DNA of 64,000 nucleotides from Marinobacter sp. 1-4A (lineage in GTDB: Bacteria > Pseudomonadota > Gammaproteobacteria > Pseudomonadales > Oleiphilaceae), in NCBI RefSeq assembly GCF_016597725.1, contig NZ_VCGY01000001.1, forward strand, positions 496,001 through 560,000, written 5' to 3'. Made by a program: the position numbers and the translations under genes. The notes under the pieces are model-generated. The model saw only the letters and a program-made list of their open reading frames with translations. It ran no database searches and was not told the DNA's origin. Of the stretch, positions 52,699 to 61,579 are shown piece by piece; the first letter of the stretch is position 1, and each line of letters opens with the position of its first letter.

Positions 52699-53055
52699 CT
52701 ATTCAGCGCTTCCCGCCATCAAAGTTTCCAGGGCAGCTGTAACCTGCTGGAACTCTGCATCTATAGCGCTTAACAACGGCGGTGCATCACTTAAGCGCTC
52801 TTCCAGACCTACTTTCTCGATCTGTCGGCATAGCTCCCCAAGGTGCGGCGCTCCGATATTGATGCTGCTACCTTTGAAGCTGTGAGCCGTCTTCGCGAAC
52901 GCATCCGCATCCCGGTGCTTCATGGCAGATTTTAGGCTAGTAATTCGCTCTTTCGAATCATTGAGATAAGTGCGAATCAAGGTTGCAAACTCATCTTCCA
53001 TTACATCTTGAAGCTCTGCTAAAGCCTCTTCATCAAGGTGTGGTAAATCAGCCAT
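52699..53055 (-). CDS. hptB: Hpt-domain phosphotransfer protein (HptB-like)
   Basis: 118 residues from ATG 53055, chosen because GGGAG lies before it and homology starts there. A single Hpt four-helix domain carries the phosphorylated histidine H58 in AKTAHSFKGSSINIG. In Pseudomonas, HptB takes phosphate from hybrid kinases (RetS, PA1611, SagS, ErcS') and passes it to HsbR. It lies next to hsbR and hsbA here, inside the flagellar gene run. Which kinases feed it is not visible in the window. Confidence 0.82.
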   Translation of the reverse strand: MADLPHLDEEALAELQDVMEDEFATLIRTYLNDSKERITSLKSAMKHRDADAFAKTAHSFKGSSINIGAPHLGELCRQIEKVGLEERLSDAPPLLSAIDAEFQQVTAALETLMAGSAE

Positions 53056-53090
53056 GACCGACTCCCTTGTTTCCAATAAAAACGTGGTGA

Positions 53091-54818
53091 TTAAATAAAC
53101 CAATCGTAAATAACTTCTACCCGGTTCCCTTTCCCATGAAACCGTATAGATTCTGCCAGTCGCATTAACAAAGCCAAGCCCCGGCCACCATAGCGGGGCC
53201 CGCTCTGGGCCATATCCGTGGATTGTAAAACCGGATGGCTGTGAAAATCGAATCCCTGACCGCTATCTTCACAAACAACGCGAAGGCGCCCGCCGGAAGG
53301 CATTAGATCGTGCTGGAAACTGAACCGGATATAGTGACCGCTCACTCTGTTCAGCCGCTCGGAACGTTCGGAATAATAGCGCTCAAAACCTTCCGGGGTG
53401 TATTTCCAATCTGAAGGCAGTCGAAGCACACCATGCTCCAGCGCATTGTTGTAAAGCTCTGACAGTAGGGTATAGACTTCCCCGCTTTTGCGCCGCAGCC
53501 CCGGCACTTCCATGCATATATGCAGCAAGAGAGGCAGAGGATTGAATTCCCCTAGCGTGTTCTCGCGGATTTCATAGTCACAATGCCACTGCGAAGGCCC
53601 GGCGAGAGTAGAAAGCCCGACCTCCTCTGTTAACGTTGTTTGGCCAGCCTCTTCCACCATTTCTACACAGCAAAGTGTAAGGTCGTCACCAAACTTTTGC
53701 TGACCGGTAAACTGTTTGATTGCACCCATTAAGACATCAAAGGGATGGCTGTCGGCGCTTGTGCTTTCAATAGCATGGCGAACACCTTGCTCACCAAAGA
53801 GCTGGCCTTCGCGGTTGGCACACTCCAGAACACCGTCAGTCATCAACAACAAGCGATCACCGGGCCGAGACCTAACAGCTTCCATTTCAGCGTTGAACTG
53901 ATTAGCGCTCAAAATTCCGAGCGGCAAGTGCCGGGAAGGCAAAGCATACTGCTCCATGGTCGAGCGTATCAGCCATATATCAGGTAGCCCGCCATTCCAG
54001 ATGTTTAACTGGTTGTGCGCAAAATCCACCTCCACCATAACACCGCAACAGAACATGTCTTTTGGCAGTATGCGCACAAGTTTCTGGTTAATTTCTCTGA
54101 GTATATCGGAGCCATCAAAACCCTTGCTGGCCATACCATAAAAGCTCTCGGCAATAGGCATAGCGCCGATCGCAGCGGGCAATCCATGGCCGGTAAAATC
54201 TCCGGTAAAGATAAGCATTCCGCCCGCAGGTCGGGGGGAAGCAAAAAGCACATCGCCACTGAATATGGATAAAGGAGAAGCGTGATAGCGAATATTGGCG
54301 GCGTCCAAACACCCGGTGTGGGCGACATTGTCGAACACCCGCCGGGCAACATGCTGCTCTTCCAGCAGTTGCCTGTTCCGCTCGTGCGTCAGGTCCCGTT
54401 GGTCTGACAGAGCTTGGTGCATGAGTCGCATTCGGTTAAAGGCATTGATCTTGGCCTTGATCATCAACCGGTTGTAGGGTTTGCTTAGAAAGCCGTCCCC
54501 TCCCGCTTCAAGACATCCCGCTAAATCTTCGGGTTCAGACAGGGAGGTCACAAAGATCACCGGCACAAAACGCTCACCGGCAAGCCGTTTGATTTGCCGG
54601 GCTGCCTCCATGCCGTCCATTGCGGGCATGAGAGCGTCCAGCAAAACAATATCCGGGGCGCCCTGTTGAAAGTGCAGCACTGCTTCATGGCCATTAGCGG
54701 CATCCAACACCTGATGGCCAAGGCGCTTCAGCAAGGCTTTTAATATGAGGCGGTCACTGTCGCTGTCGTCTGCAATAAGAATGTTGAGGGGGACATTTTC
54801 GGCAGCAGACTCATCCAT
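53091..54818 (-). CDS. hsbR: HsbR-like response regulator with PP2C phosphatase and anti-sigma kinase domains
   Basis: 575 residues from ATG 54818; a TTG at 54842 would add eight. The receiver domain has the phosphorylation site D61 in VLLDALMPAMDG. A coiled linker leads to an SpoIIE-type PP2C phosphatase (FSGDVLFASPRPAGGMLIFTG is its metal region; LLMTDGVLE). The C-terminal HATPase_c domain (LYNNALEHG; GGRGLALLMRL) resembles RsbW-type anti-sigma kinases. In Pseudomonas HsbR both dephosphorylates and phosphorylates HsbA, according to HptB input. It lies just after hsbA. Confidence 0.87.
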   Translation of the reverse strand: MDESAAENVPLNILIADDSDSDRLILKALLKRLGHQVLDAANGHEAVLHFQQGAPDIVLLDALMPAMDGMEAARQIKRLAGERFVPVIFVTSLSEPEDLAGCLEAGGDGFLSKPYNRLMIKAKINAFNRMRLMHQALSDQRDLTHERNRQLLEEQHVARRVFDNVAHTGCLDAANIRYHASPLSIFSGDVLFASPRPAGGMLIFTGDFTGHGLPAAIGAMPIAESFYGMASKGFDGSDILREINQKLVRILPKDMFCCGVMVEVDFAHNQLNIWNGGLPDIWLIRSTMEQYALPSRHLPLGILSANQFNAEMEAVRSRPGDRLLLMTDGVLECANREGQLFGEQGVRHAIESTSADSHPFDVLMGAIKQFTGQQKFGDDLTLCCVEMVEEAGQTTLTEEVGLSTLAGPSQWHCDYEIRENTLGEFNPLPLLLHICMEVPGLRRKSGEVYTLLSELYNNALEHGVLRLPSDWKYTPEGFERYYSERSERLNRVSGHYIRFSFQHDLMPSGGRLRVVCEDSGQGFDFHSHPVLQSTDMAQSGPRYGGRGLALLMRLAESIRFHGKGNRVEVIYDWFI

Positions 54819-54842
54819 GAGGTGTTCCAGTGGCCCGGGCAA

Positions 54843-55148
54843 TCACCGAATGGTGAACAATTGCTCAAAATTGGAAATGGTTAGAATCTTGCGGACATCG
54901 TTGTTGCAGTTTTCGATAGCAATTTTGGCATTGTCGCCACCAGCATGATCCCTGAGCAAAAGCAGCATGCCCAGCGCAGAGCTATCAAGATAGGTCGCTT
55001 CCGATAAATCGACAATGTAGTTGCTCACATTTGCACCGCTGTGTTCGTAGGCGTCTCGAAAAGCCTGATGGGTGCTGAAGTCAAAGCGCCCTTCTATTTC
55101 AATAATTAGGCACTGACCGTCGTGACTGCGGCGGGTCTGGATCGGCAT
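54843..55148 (-). CDS. hsbA: STAS-domain anti-sigma factor antagonist (HsbA-like)
   Basis: 101 residues from ATG 55148, which follows GGAGG by seven bases; the frame extends upstream without homology. A single STAS domain has the phosphorylatable serines 56-57 in YLDSSALGML. In Pseudomonas, HsbA binds either FlgM (freeing FliA, hence swimming) or the diguanylate cyclase HsbD (biofilm). Its place between fliJ and fliK fits control of FliA activity, but the partners are inferred. Confidence 0.85.
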   Translation of the reverse strand: MPIQTRRSHDGQCLIIEIEGRFDFSTHQAFRDAYEHSGANVSNYIVDLSEATYLDSSALGMLLLLRDHAGGDNAKIAIENCNNDVRKILTISNFEQLFTIR

Positions 55149-55272
55149 CCGCAAAACCTCCGGTGATATTCTCTGAAACATCCGAGCGCCGCGTTTCTGG
55201 CGGCCTATGATTGTATAATCATAGCCCAGTGCAGCCAGATTGCATGGAGTGAGAGTTGATTCAGCTCATCCT

Positions 55273-55719
55273 TTAGCGACGGCGTCGCGCAAAGGCACGG
55301 CCAGCAGCTTCGTCGGCGAGTTTTTGCTCTTGCGAATCCTGCTCTCTGAGCTCTTGTTGACGGCAGGTTTCAATGTACTTTTCCATACCTCGACGTCGCT
55401 CCCAAGCTTGCTGCCACTCTTGCCGACGAGCCTCAAAAACCGCCTCGGCCTGATCAAGCTGCTTCTGTTGCTGCAAAATAACTTGATCCAGCTGGGCAAT
55501 GAATGCCTGCCAAGCCTGTAATCGACTTACCTGTACCACGCCCTGCTGGCTGTTGCGGATCTGATCCCGGTATTCCTGCTGGTAACGATTGAGGTTTGCA
55601 ACCTGTTCGCTGTGTTGCTCCACCAGTTCCCGGGCTTTGCTCATCTTCTCCAGAGCTTCTTTCTCTTTTCGCTCTTCCAAAGCAAGCACAACTACCAAGC
55701 GTTGGGAACGTAACATCAA
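55273..55719 (-). CDS. fliJ: Flagellar export chaperone FliJ
   Basis: 148 residues, almost entirely alpha-helical coiled coil ([41 protein letters not shown]). FliJ joins the FliI ATPase ring to FlhA. Size and charge pattern fit the family, and it overlaps fliI by four bases. The next gene downstream is hsbA, after a 124-base gap. Confidence 0.9.
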   Translation of the reverse strand: MMLRSQRLVVVLALEERKEKEALEKMSKARELVEQHSEQVANLNRYQQEYRDQIRNSQQGVVQVSRLQAWQAFIAQLDQVILQQQKQLDQAEAVFEARRQEWQQAWERRRGMEKYIETCRQQELREQDSQEQKLADEAAGRAFARRRR

Positions 55720-57116
55720 TTACCACTCCGGTTGGCGTTGGCAGCCGCAGGATCAGGAACGGCGGATTTACGGCGATCCGGTGAGCGCCTCTCTGGCACC
55801 ACCGCCAACAGCCCCTCAATGCTATCACTCAGTGATGCTCGCTCGTTCAATCCCTGTTGCAAGAACTGACGCATGTTGCTTATGTGGGCAATAGCGAAGT
55901 CGGTTTCCGGATCGGAGCCCTTAACGTAAGCCCCAACGCTAATCAAATCCCGTGCTTGCTGATAACGCGAGTAAACTTGCTTGAATCTCTGGGACCGGGC
56001 AAAATGCTCGGTTTGTGTTACCTGCGGCATAACCCGACTGATGGACGCTTCAACGTCGATGGCCGGGTAGTGCCCTTCTTCTGCCAGGCGCCGGGACAGC
56101 ACAATGTGGCCATCGAGTATCGCTCTGGCGGCATCGGCGATGGGATCCTGCTGATCGTCACCCTCTGTGAGCACGGTATAGAACGCGGTAATGGAGCCGC
56201 CCCCGGGTAGTCCATTGCCCGTGCGCTCAACCAATTGGGGCAGCTTGGCGAAGACAGAGGGCGGGTAACCTTTGGTCGCTGGGGGCTCACCAACGGCTAG
56301 CGCAATTTCGCGCTGGGCTTGGGCGTATCGGGTGAGCGAATCCATCAACAAAAGCACGCGTTTGCCTTTGTCGCGATAATATTCTGCAATCCGCGTCGTC
56401 AGCATGGCCGCTCGCAATCGCATCAAGGGCGAGTCATCGGCCGGTGAGGCCACGACCACCGATCTCGCTAGACCTTCCTCACCCAGAATATCTTCAATAA
56501 ACTCTTTAACTTCCCGGCCTCGCTCACCAATCAGGCCCACAACAGTAATATCGGCATCGGTAAACCGGGTCATCATGCCCAGCAGCATACTTTTACCCAC
56601 GCCGCTGCCCGCAAACAGGCCCAAACGCTGGCCCTGACCGACGGTTAGCAAAGCGTTGATCGCGCGGATACCCACATCCATGGACTGCCGCACGGGTGCC
56701 CTGTTAAGCGGGTTGATGATTTCGCCGGTAAGGGGAACCCGGGCCTCAGCTTGAAGTGGCCCTTTACCATCAAGAGGCTCACCGCTGCCATCAACCACAC
56801 GACCAAGCATTAGCGGCCCGACGGGAACGCGACTGGCAGCGGAAAGTGGAACCACTCTTGCACCCGGCTTCAAGCCTTCGATAGCCGTTAGGGGCATGAG
56901 ATAGACCTTATCGTCCTCAAACCCCACCACTTCGGCTTCTACGGTTCCTGCTCCCTCGCCTTTAATTACGCAGCGGTCGCCCACCACCATAGGGCAGCCA
57001 ACGCATTCCAGCGTTAGCCCAACCATTCTGGTTAAACGACCTGAAAGCTCAGGCTCGGGGTCGGCACGAAGATAAGTTTGATATCGATCGAGACGGTCAG
57101 CCAGGGAGGATGTCAT
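55716..57116 (-). CDS. fliI: Flagellum-specific ATPase FliI
   Basis: 466 residues from ATG 57116, preceded by GAAGGA; the frame is open 25 codons further but inside fliH. Walker A is [15 protein letters not shown], Walker B is [20 protein letters not shown]. The F1-beta-like core is complete. FliI energises loading of export substrates with FliH and FliJ. The start lies 20 bases inside fliH. Confidence 0.96.
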   Translation of the reverse strand: MTSSLADRLDRYQTYLRADPEPELSGRLTRMVGLTLECVGCPMVVGDRCVIKGEGAGTVEAEVVGFEDDKVYLMPLTAIEGLKPGARVVPLSAASRVPVGPLMLGRVVDGSGEPLDGKGPLQAEARVPLTGEIINPLNRAPVRQSMDVGIRAINALLTVGQGQRLGLFAGSGVGKSMLLGMMTRFTDADITVVGLIGERGREVKEFIEDILGEEGLARSVVVASPADDSPLMRLRAAMLTTRIAEYYRDKGKRVLLLMDSLTRYAQAQREIALAVGEPPATKGYPPSVFAKLPQLVERTGNGLPGGGSITAFYTVLTEGDDQQDPIADAARAILDGHIVLSRRLAEEGHYPAIDVEASISRVMPQVTQTEHFARSQRFKQVYSRYQQARDLISVGAYVKGSDPETDFAIAHISNMRQFLQQGLNERASLSDSIEGLLAVVPERRSPDRRKSAVPDPAAANANRSGN

Positions 57117-58038
57117 CGGGCTTTCCTTCGGCTGGAGGGTCTTCAGGAGGCCTGGCTTCAGAGGGACTGTGGTCGCTGGGCACCTCTTCAACAGAGTCTT
57201 CAGGTGCCGAGGGCTCCGGTGAGCTCAGCACGTCCCTTTGAAAATCTGTCAGGTCGTCCATTAGGGCGCCCAACTCTTCCGGCTCGCTGCTTTCGCTATC
57301 GTTTGTCTGTTGTTCCAGCATACTTTGAACTGCGCGCTGGAAGCGCTTTTCAACGGTGAAATCTACAAGGCTGTTGCGAGTTTCAACCCGACAGCCACCG
57401 GGCAGCACCTTGTCGTCTTCCACAACCGAGGCCGCTGCCTCGAAACGCTCTGCCACTTCAAGAACCGAGCTGTAGTCATCGGGATGAACATATATGCGTG
57501 TATTCTCTGCGGTAGAGGGCAAGGCCTCCACCGCTCGGCGCACAACCTGCCGTATCTGGGAAGAGTCAATAGTGAGCTCGCGGTATACAACGGCACGGGC
57601 GAGTACCATCGTAAGGTTTAACAGAGAGGTTTCAAGCTCGTCCTGATGGCGGCTAATCGGCGCCAGAAGCTCGCCTAACAACTGCTCCAAGCGCTCAAGG
57701 CTGGCACTGACTTCGGTGCGGGTCTCGTCGTATCCTTCACTGTGCCCGCGCTCTTTACCCTCTGCGAGGCCAGCTTCCAAGCCTTCTTTATGGCCTTGTT
57801 CGTAGCCTTCCGCATGGCCTTCCTTTATCCCCTGATCTTTGCCCTCGTTGAAGCCATCTTCGTGGGCAGCCTGCCGAATTTCGTCGATATCCGCGGCTGT
57901 CAAAGGTTTGACATCGCGCTCTTCCTCACGTGCAACCTCATTGCCACGGGCATCCAGTAGGGGAAGCTCCCAACGCTCGTAGGCGGTCAGTTCCTCTTTG
58001 GGAATGCGGCTGAGATCTTTGGTGGAGTCTTTCATCAC
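57097..58038 (-). CDS. fliH: Flagellar export ATPase regulator FliH
   Basis: 313 residues, long for FliH. A repeating Gly-rich helix segment ([20 protein letters not shown], residues 56-95) carries the GxxxG pattern of FliH dimers. The V-type E-subunit-like domain follows ([20 protein letters not shown]). The last 70 residues are acidic and Pro-rich and appear to be a lineage-specific tail. FliH binds FliI and FliN. Confidence 0.92.
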   Translation of the reverse strand: MMKDSTKDLSRIPKEELTAYERWELPLLDARGNEVAREEERDVKPLTAADIDEIRQAAHEDGFNEGKDQGIKEGHAEGYEQGHKEGLEAGLAEGKERGHSEGYDETRTEVSASLERLEQLLGELLAPISRHQDELETSLLNLTMVLARAVVYRELTIDSSQIRQVVRRAVEALPSTAENTRIYVHPDDYSSVLEVAERFEAAASVVEDDKVLPGGCRVETRNSLVDFTVEKRFQRAVQSMLEQQTNDSESSEPEELGALMDDLTDFQRDVLSSPEPSAPEDSVEEVPSDHSPSEARPPEDPPAEGKPDDILPG

Positions 58039-59078
58039 ATCATTTCTTCACCGGCACCGCCGAGGGTAATTTCACCTGCCTCAGCCATGCGACGGGCAAT
58101 GGTAATAATGTCTTTCTGAGCAGATTCCACTTCGCTCACCCGCACTGGGCCTTTGGCTTCCAAATCGTCCTGCAGCAATTCCGCCGCTCGCTTGGACATG
58201 TTCTTGAAGATCTTCTCCTGCACGGCGTCATCAGCTCCCTTCAGAGCAACAACCAGAACTTCCGACGACACCTCACGCAGCAAGGCCTGAATACCACGGT
58301 CATCAATATCTTTGAGGTTATCGAATACAAACATGAGGTCTTCGATGGTGGTGGCAAGATCCGGGTCCATATCTTTAATGGAGTCGAGCAGATTGCCCTC
58401 AATGCTGCGATCCATAAAGTTCATAATATCCGCAGCGCGTTTTATGCCACCGATTCGGCTAGTTTGAGCCGCCGAACCGCCAGAGAACTGTTTCTCCAGA
58501 ATATCGTTAAGCTCTTGCAGGGCCTGAGGCTGAATACTTTCCAATGAAGCGACCCGCATCATTACATCCAGACGCACCTTATCATCCAGTGTGGCGAGAA
58601 TTTCCGCAGCCTGATCGGGGTCCAGATAGGAGATAACAATGGCCTGAATTTGCGGGTGCTCGTAGCGGATAATGTCGCCAACGGCTCTAGGCTCCATCCA
58701 CTTAAGCGTGTCTAGGCCTGTGGTATTGCCACCAATGAGAATGCGGTCAATCAAGCTTGCTGCTTTATCGTCGCCCAGTGCTTGAGTCAGCATGGCGCGA
58801 ATATAATCATCATTGCCAACGCCCAAGCCGGTTTGGCCACCCACAGCGTCCACAAACTGGTTCAATACGTAGCTTACGTCGCCTTTGCTTACGTCTCTCA
58901 TTTGGGCCATGGCAACACCCACCCGCTGAACCTCTTTTGGGCCCATGTGCTTGAGCACCTCGGCAGCGTCTGCTTCACCCAAAGACATCAGCAGAATAGC
59001 TGCCTGCTCTACTCGCGGAATTTTCCGTTGCGGTGCTTGCGGCGCATCGCTACCTGACGGTCCAGATTGATCAGTCAT
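58035..59078 (-). CDS. fliG: Flagellar motor switch protein FliG
   Basis: 347 residues from ATG 59078; the longer start at 59084 is placed too close to a ribosome site. Three armadillo-like domains are visible, with KHMGPKEVQRVGVAMAQMRD, then the EHPQ motif in IRYEHPQIQAIVISYL and the C-terminal charged helix DDRGIQALLREVSSEVLVVA which contacts the stator. It overlaps fliF (59071). Confidence 0.95.
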   Translation of the reverse strand: MTDQSGPSGSDAPQAPQRKIPRVEQAAILLMSLGEADAAEVLKHMGPKEVQRVGVAMAQMRDVSKGDVSYVLNQFVDAVGGQTGLGVGNDDYIRAMLTQALGDDKAASLIDRILIGGNTTGLDTLKWMEPRAVGDIIRYEHPQIQAIVISYLDPDQAAEILATLDDKVRLDVMMRVASLESIQPQALQELNDILEKQFSGGSAAQTSRIGGIKRAADIMNFMDRSIEGNLLDSIKDMDPDLATTIEDLMFVFDNLKDIDDRGIQALLREVSSEVLVVALKGADDAVQEKIFKNMSKRAAELLQDDLEAKGPVRVSEVESAQKDIITIARRMAEAGEITLGGAGEEMM

Positions 59079-60783
59079 CAACATTCACCCACTGGCGCAA
59101 TACCTGAGAAACCCTCGCCGGGTCTTCGGCAATCAGGCCTTTAAGAGCATTCAACTGTCTATCATAGCTGTCTGTGGCTCCGGGCAAAAGTAGATCGTCC
59201 TGAGCGGTCATCGCTTGGCGCAACGCATCGTCACTGCCAGCGTCATCATAATCCCCGTAACCATTCGGACCTGCTTCATCGTCCCGATCTCGCCGACCGC
59301 CGCCCGACAAGCTTTTGAGTGTCGGTCTCAGCAAACCCAGCACCAGAACCAGAATCACCAACCCAGCCAGAACCTGTTTCATTAAATCCCAAAACCAAGG
59401 TTGCTCCCAGAAACCCGGAGTTTCAAACTCATAGGCTTCCTCCGGTGCAAAGGCGGTATTCATCACGGTTACGCTGTCGCCCCGTGAAGCGGAATAACCT
59501 ACGGCATCCCTCACGAGCATGCTCAGGCGTTGCAGTTCCTGCTCAGGCCAAGGCTCGTAAGTCACTTCGCCGGTATCGGGATTCACAACTTTCATATCGT
59601 CAACGGCAAGTGCAACCGTCACCCGCCGTACACGCCCTAACTCTTGACGGGTATAGCTAACCGTGCGATCCATTTCATAGTTACGGGTGGACTCTTTACG
59701 CACGTTCACCGGTGGCGCTGGCGTTGCGCCCTCGGCACCATCCGCTTGCGCGTTTGCACCGACTTGTTCTGGCACTGTGGCATTGGCAGGAGGTTGATTC
59801 GATAAGGCTCCGGGAACTCCGCCATTAAAGCCTGCAACACGCTGTTCTGTTAGATCACGCTCACTGCGAACTGCCTGTTGTTCAGGATTGAACAGCTCTT
59901 CTGCCTGCTCCACTGAGGAAAAATCCAAATCGGCAGACACTTCTGCGCGGTACCGGCCCTCACCAACAATGGGCGCAATCAGAGAGGCAACGCGACGGGT
60001 GAGGCGCTCCTCCAAGCGAGAGGTATACTCATACTGGTCCTGCATGCGCTCGCCATCACCCTGACTTTCTTTGCCGGTCAGCAGGTTACCGTTTTGGTCA
60101 ACAACGGTGACATGGTCTTTGTTCATCATGGGGATGCTGCCAGCGACCAAATTCACAATGGCGGCAATTTGTTCTTGCTCAGGGCGGCGACCCGCAAAAA
60201 CTTCGAGAAAAACCGAGGCGGTGGGGTCACGGGCATCCCGTACGAAAACGGAACGCTCCGGAATGGCCAAGTGAACTCGAGCGCCGCGAACGCCGCGCAT
60301 GCTGCTAATCGTACGCGCCAGTTCGCCCTCAAGGCCCCGACGATAGCTAACGGTTTCCATGAACTGAGAGGTGCCGAGCCCCCGTTCCTTGTCCAGCAGT
60401 TCGTAACCCATGGTTTTTTGGTCTGTTACACCCTCTGCAGCCAGCTTAAGTCGGGCGTTGTAAACCTGATCGGAAGGCACCAGCAGAGCACCGGTGCGCG
60501 TATCCATCTTGTAATCAATGCCATTGCTGTCAAGAATTGTGGTTACATCCTGCGGGTTGTACGCGGACAAATCCCCCACAACAGGCTGATAATTCGGCTC
60601 CTGCGCCCAAAGGACAACCGCAACGCCCAAAGCGACACTCGCGGCAAGGCCGACCATCAGGCCAACTTGGCGTAGCAGGTTCAGGCGATTAAACCCGAGA
60701 AAAAGATCGCTTTTGCTCTCGGAGCTGTCGCCACCTTGAGTGGTTGGCATGCTTGTATTGGCTTCTGCAGGAACGCTGGCCAT
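59071..60783 (-). CDS. fliF: Flagellar MS-ring protein FliF
   Basis: 570 residues. First membrane helix LRQVGLMVGLAASVALGVAV, then YscJ-like ring-building motifs (TTILDSNGIDYKM; LEGELARTISSMRGVRGARVHLA), a long variable periplasmic stretch, and a second helix (QVLAGLVILVLVLGLLRP). The C-terminus binds FliG. GGAG precedes the ATG. Confidence 0.95.
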   Translation of the reverse strand: MASVPAEANTSMPTTQGGDSSESKSDLFLGFNRLNLLRQVGLMVGLAASVALGVAVVLWAQEPNYQPVVGDLSAYNPQDVTTILDSNGIDYKMDTRTGALLVPSDQVYNARLKLAAEGVTDQKTMGYELLDKERGLGTSQFMETVSYRRGLEGELARTISSMRGVRGARVHLAIPERSVFVRDARDPTASVFLEVFAGRRPEQEQIAAIVNLVAGSIPMMNKDHVTVVDQNGNLLTGKESQGDGERMQDQYEYTSRLEERLTRRVASLIAPIVGEGRYRAEVSADLDFSSVEQAEELFNPEQQAVRSERDLTEQRVAGFNGGVPGALSNQPPANATVPEQVGANAQADGAEGATPAPPVNVRKESTRNYEMDRTVSYTRQELGRVRRVTVALAVDDMKVVNPDTGEVTYEPWPEQELQRLSMLVRDAVGYSASRGDSVTVMNTAFAPEEAYEFETPGFWEQPWFWDLMKQVLAGLVILVLVLGLLRPTLKSLSGGGRRDRDDEAGPNGYGDYDDAGSDDALRQAMTAQDDLLLPGATDSYDRQLNALKGLIAEDPARVSQVLRQWVNVDD

Positions 60784-60798
60784 GTCTGGACTCCGTTA

Positions 60799-61167
60799 TC
60801 AGATCGGCATATTCATGATGTCTTCGTACGCCCTGACCACCCGGTTACGCACCTGTGTCAAGGCTTCGAACGAGACTGAAGACTTCTGGGCAGCAATCAT
60901 TACGCGTGTAATGTCCACGTTGGGATCACCCATATCGTAGGCCGTTCGTAGCTCACTGGCATTCTGCTGAACCTCGTTCACCGTGTTTACGGCTTTGCCC
61001 AGCATGTCGCCAAAGCTGGTTGTTTCTTGGGTCCGGTCAACTTGACGTGGTCCGTCAATACGACCACGCACCGATTGATCTTGCTCGACACGCTGGTTTT
61101 GATTCATTTGCGAACGCAGTGAGCGAATATCGGACAGAACACTGTTGATGTCGGCACGCTGAACCAT
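60799..61167 (-). CDS. fliE: Flagellar hook-basal-body protein FliE
   Basis: 122 residues from ATG 61167, with GGAGA upstream; a longer frame to 61224 would include the sigma-54 leader. The family end SVSFEALTQVRNRVVRAYED and IMNMPI is exact. FliE joins the MS ring to the rod. First gene of fliEFGHIJ-hsbA-hsbR-hptB. Confidence 0.94.
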   Translation of the reverse strand: MVQRADINSVLSDIRSLRSQMNQNQRVEQDQSVRGRIDGPRQVDRTQETTSFGDMLGKAVNTVNEVQQNASELRTAYDMGDPNVDITRVMIAAQKSSVSFEALTQVRNRVVRAYEDIMNMPI

Positions 61168-61232
61168 AACTTTCTCCTGACACCACCCCGCAGAGGGCAG
61201 GCTTGCTGGTATGACTGTATGCATTAAGACTA

Positions 61233-61248
61233 AGCAATGGTTAGGCCA
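61233..61248 (-). promoter_or_regulatory. Sigma-54 promoter for fliE operon
   Basis: Minus strand TGGCCTAACCATTGCT has TGGC and TTGCT boxes with GG-N10-GC spacing. The start would lie about 54 bases before the fliE ATG. Confidence 0.75.
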
Positions 61249-61513
61249 TAATGTTTTTATCGTTAAATTACAACTAGTTAGAAACTAATTCTGGCAACTG
61301 AACTGTGGCAATGACAGAGTTTTGACAGAGTAAACCTGTAAGGCAAGCGTTGGATAAGGATGGTGAAACACAGCTATTGATGAAGTTACCCACAATAGCT
61401 GTGGATAAGATTGTTAACAGAGCTAGGACAGGCTCCGTACAACACCATGGAAAGGGCTCTACGGGCAACTGGTGCGAAATTGATCAGGCTGCAGGAAAGG
61501 CTAAGAACTGCTC
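61249..61513. other. Non-coding stretch between fliE promoter and fleR terminator
   Basis: 265 bases with no convincing gene; a 63-codon plus-strand frame (61350-61541) has no ribosome site and no homology I recognise. It holds an 11-bp inverted repeat (61369-61403) and a DnaA-box match TGTGGATAA at 61400-61408 with an inverted near-match TTACCCACA at 61386-61394. Binding sites for a fliE activator such as FleQ could lie here. Confidence 0.5.
61369..61403. repeat. 11-bp inverted repeat overlapping a DnaA-box-like pair
   Basis: Perfect arms CACAGCTATTG and CAATAGCTGTG with a 13-base loop. The right arm runs into the TGTGGATAA nonamer. Confidence 0.55.
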
Positions 61514-61539
61514 AAAAAAAGGCACTCGTAAGAGTGCCT
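61514..61539 (-). terminator. Intrinsic terminator after fleSR
   Basis: On the minus strand the perfect 8-bp stem AGGCACTC/GAGTGCCT with a four-base loop is followed by seven T. It lies 41 bases after the fleR stop, so fleSR ends here and does not read into fliE. Confidence 0.88.
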
Positions 61540-61579
61540 AATAAGGGGAATGTTAACGAAGGACTACTGCAAATACGGC

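Noticed and set aside
61350..61541. 63-codon plus-strand frame between fleR and fliE
   Set aside because: No ribosome site or family, and it runs into the minus-strand fleSR terminator.
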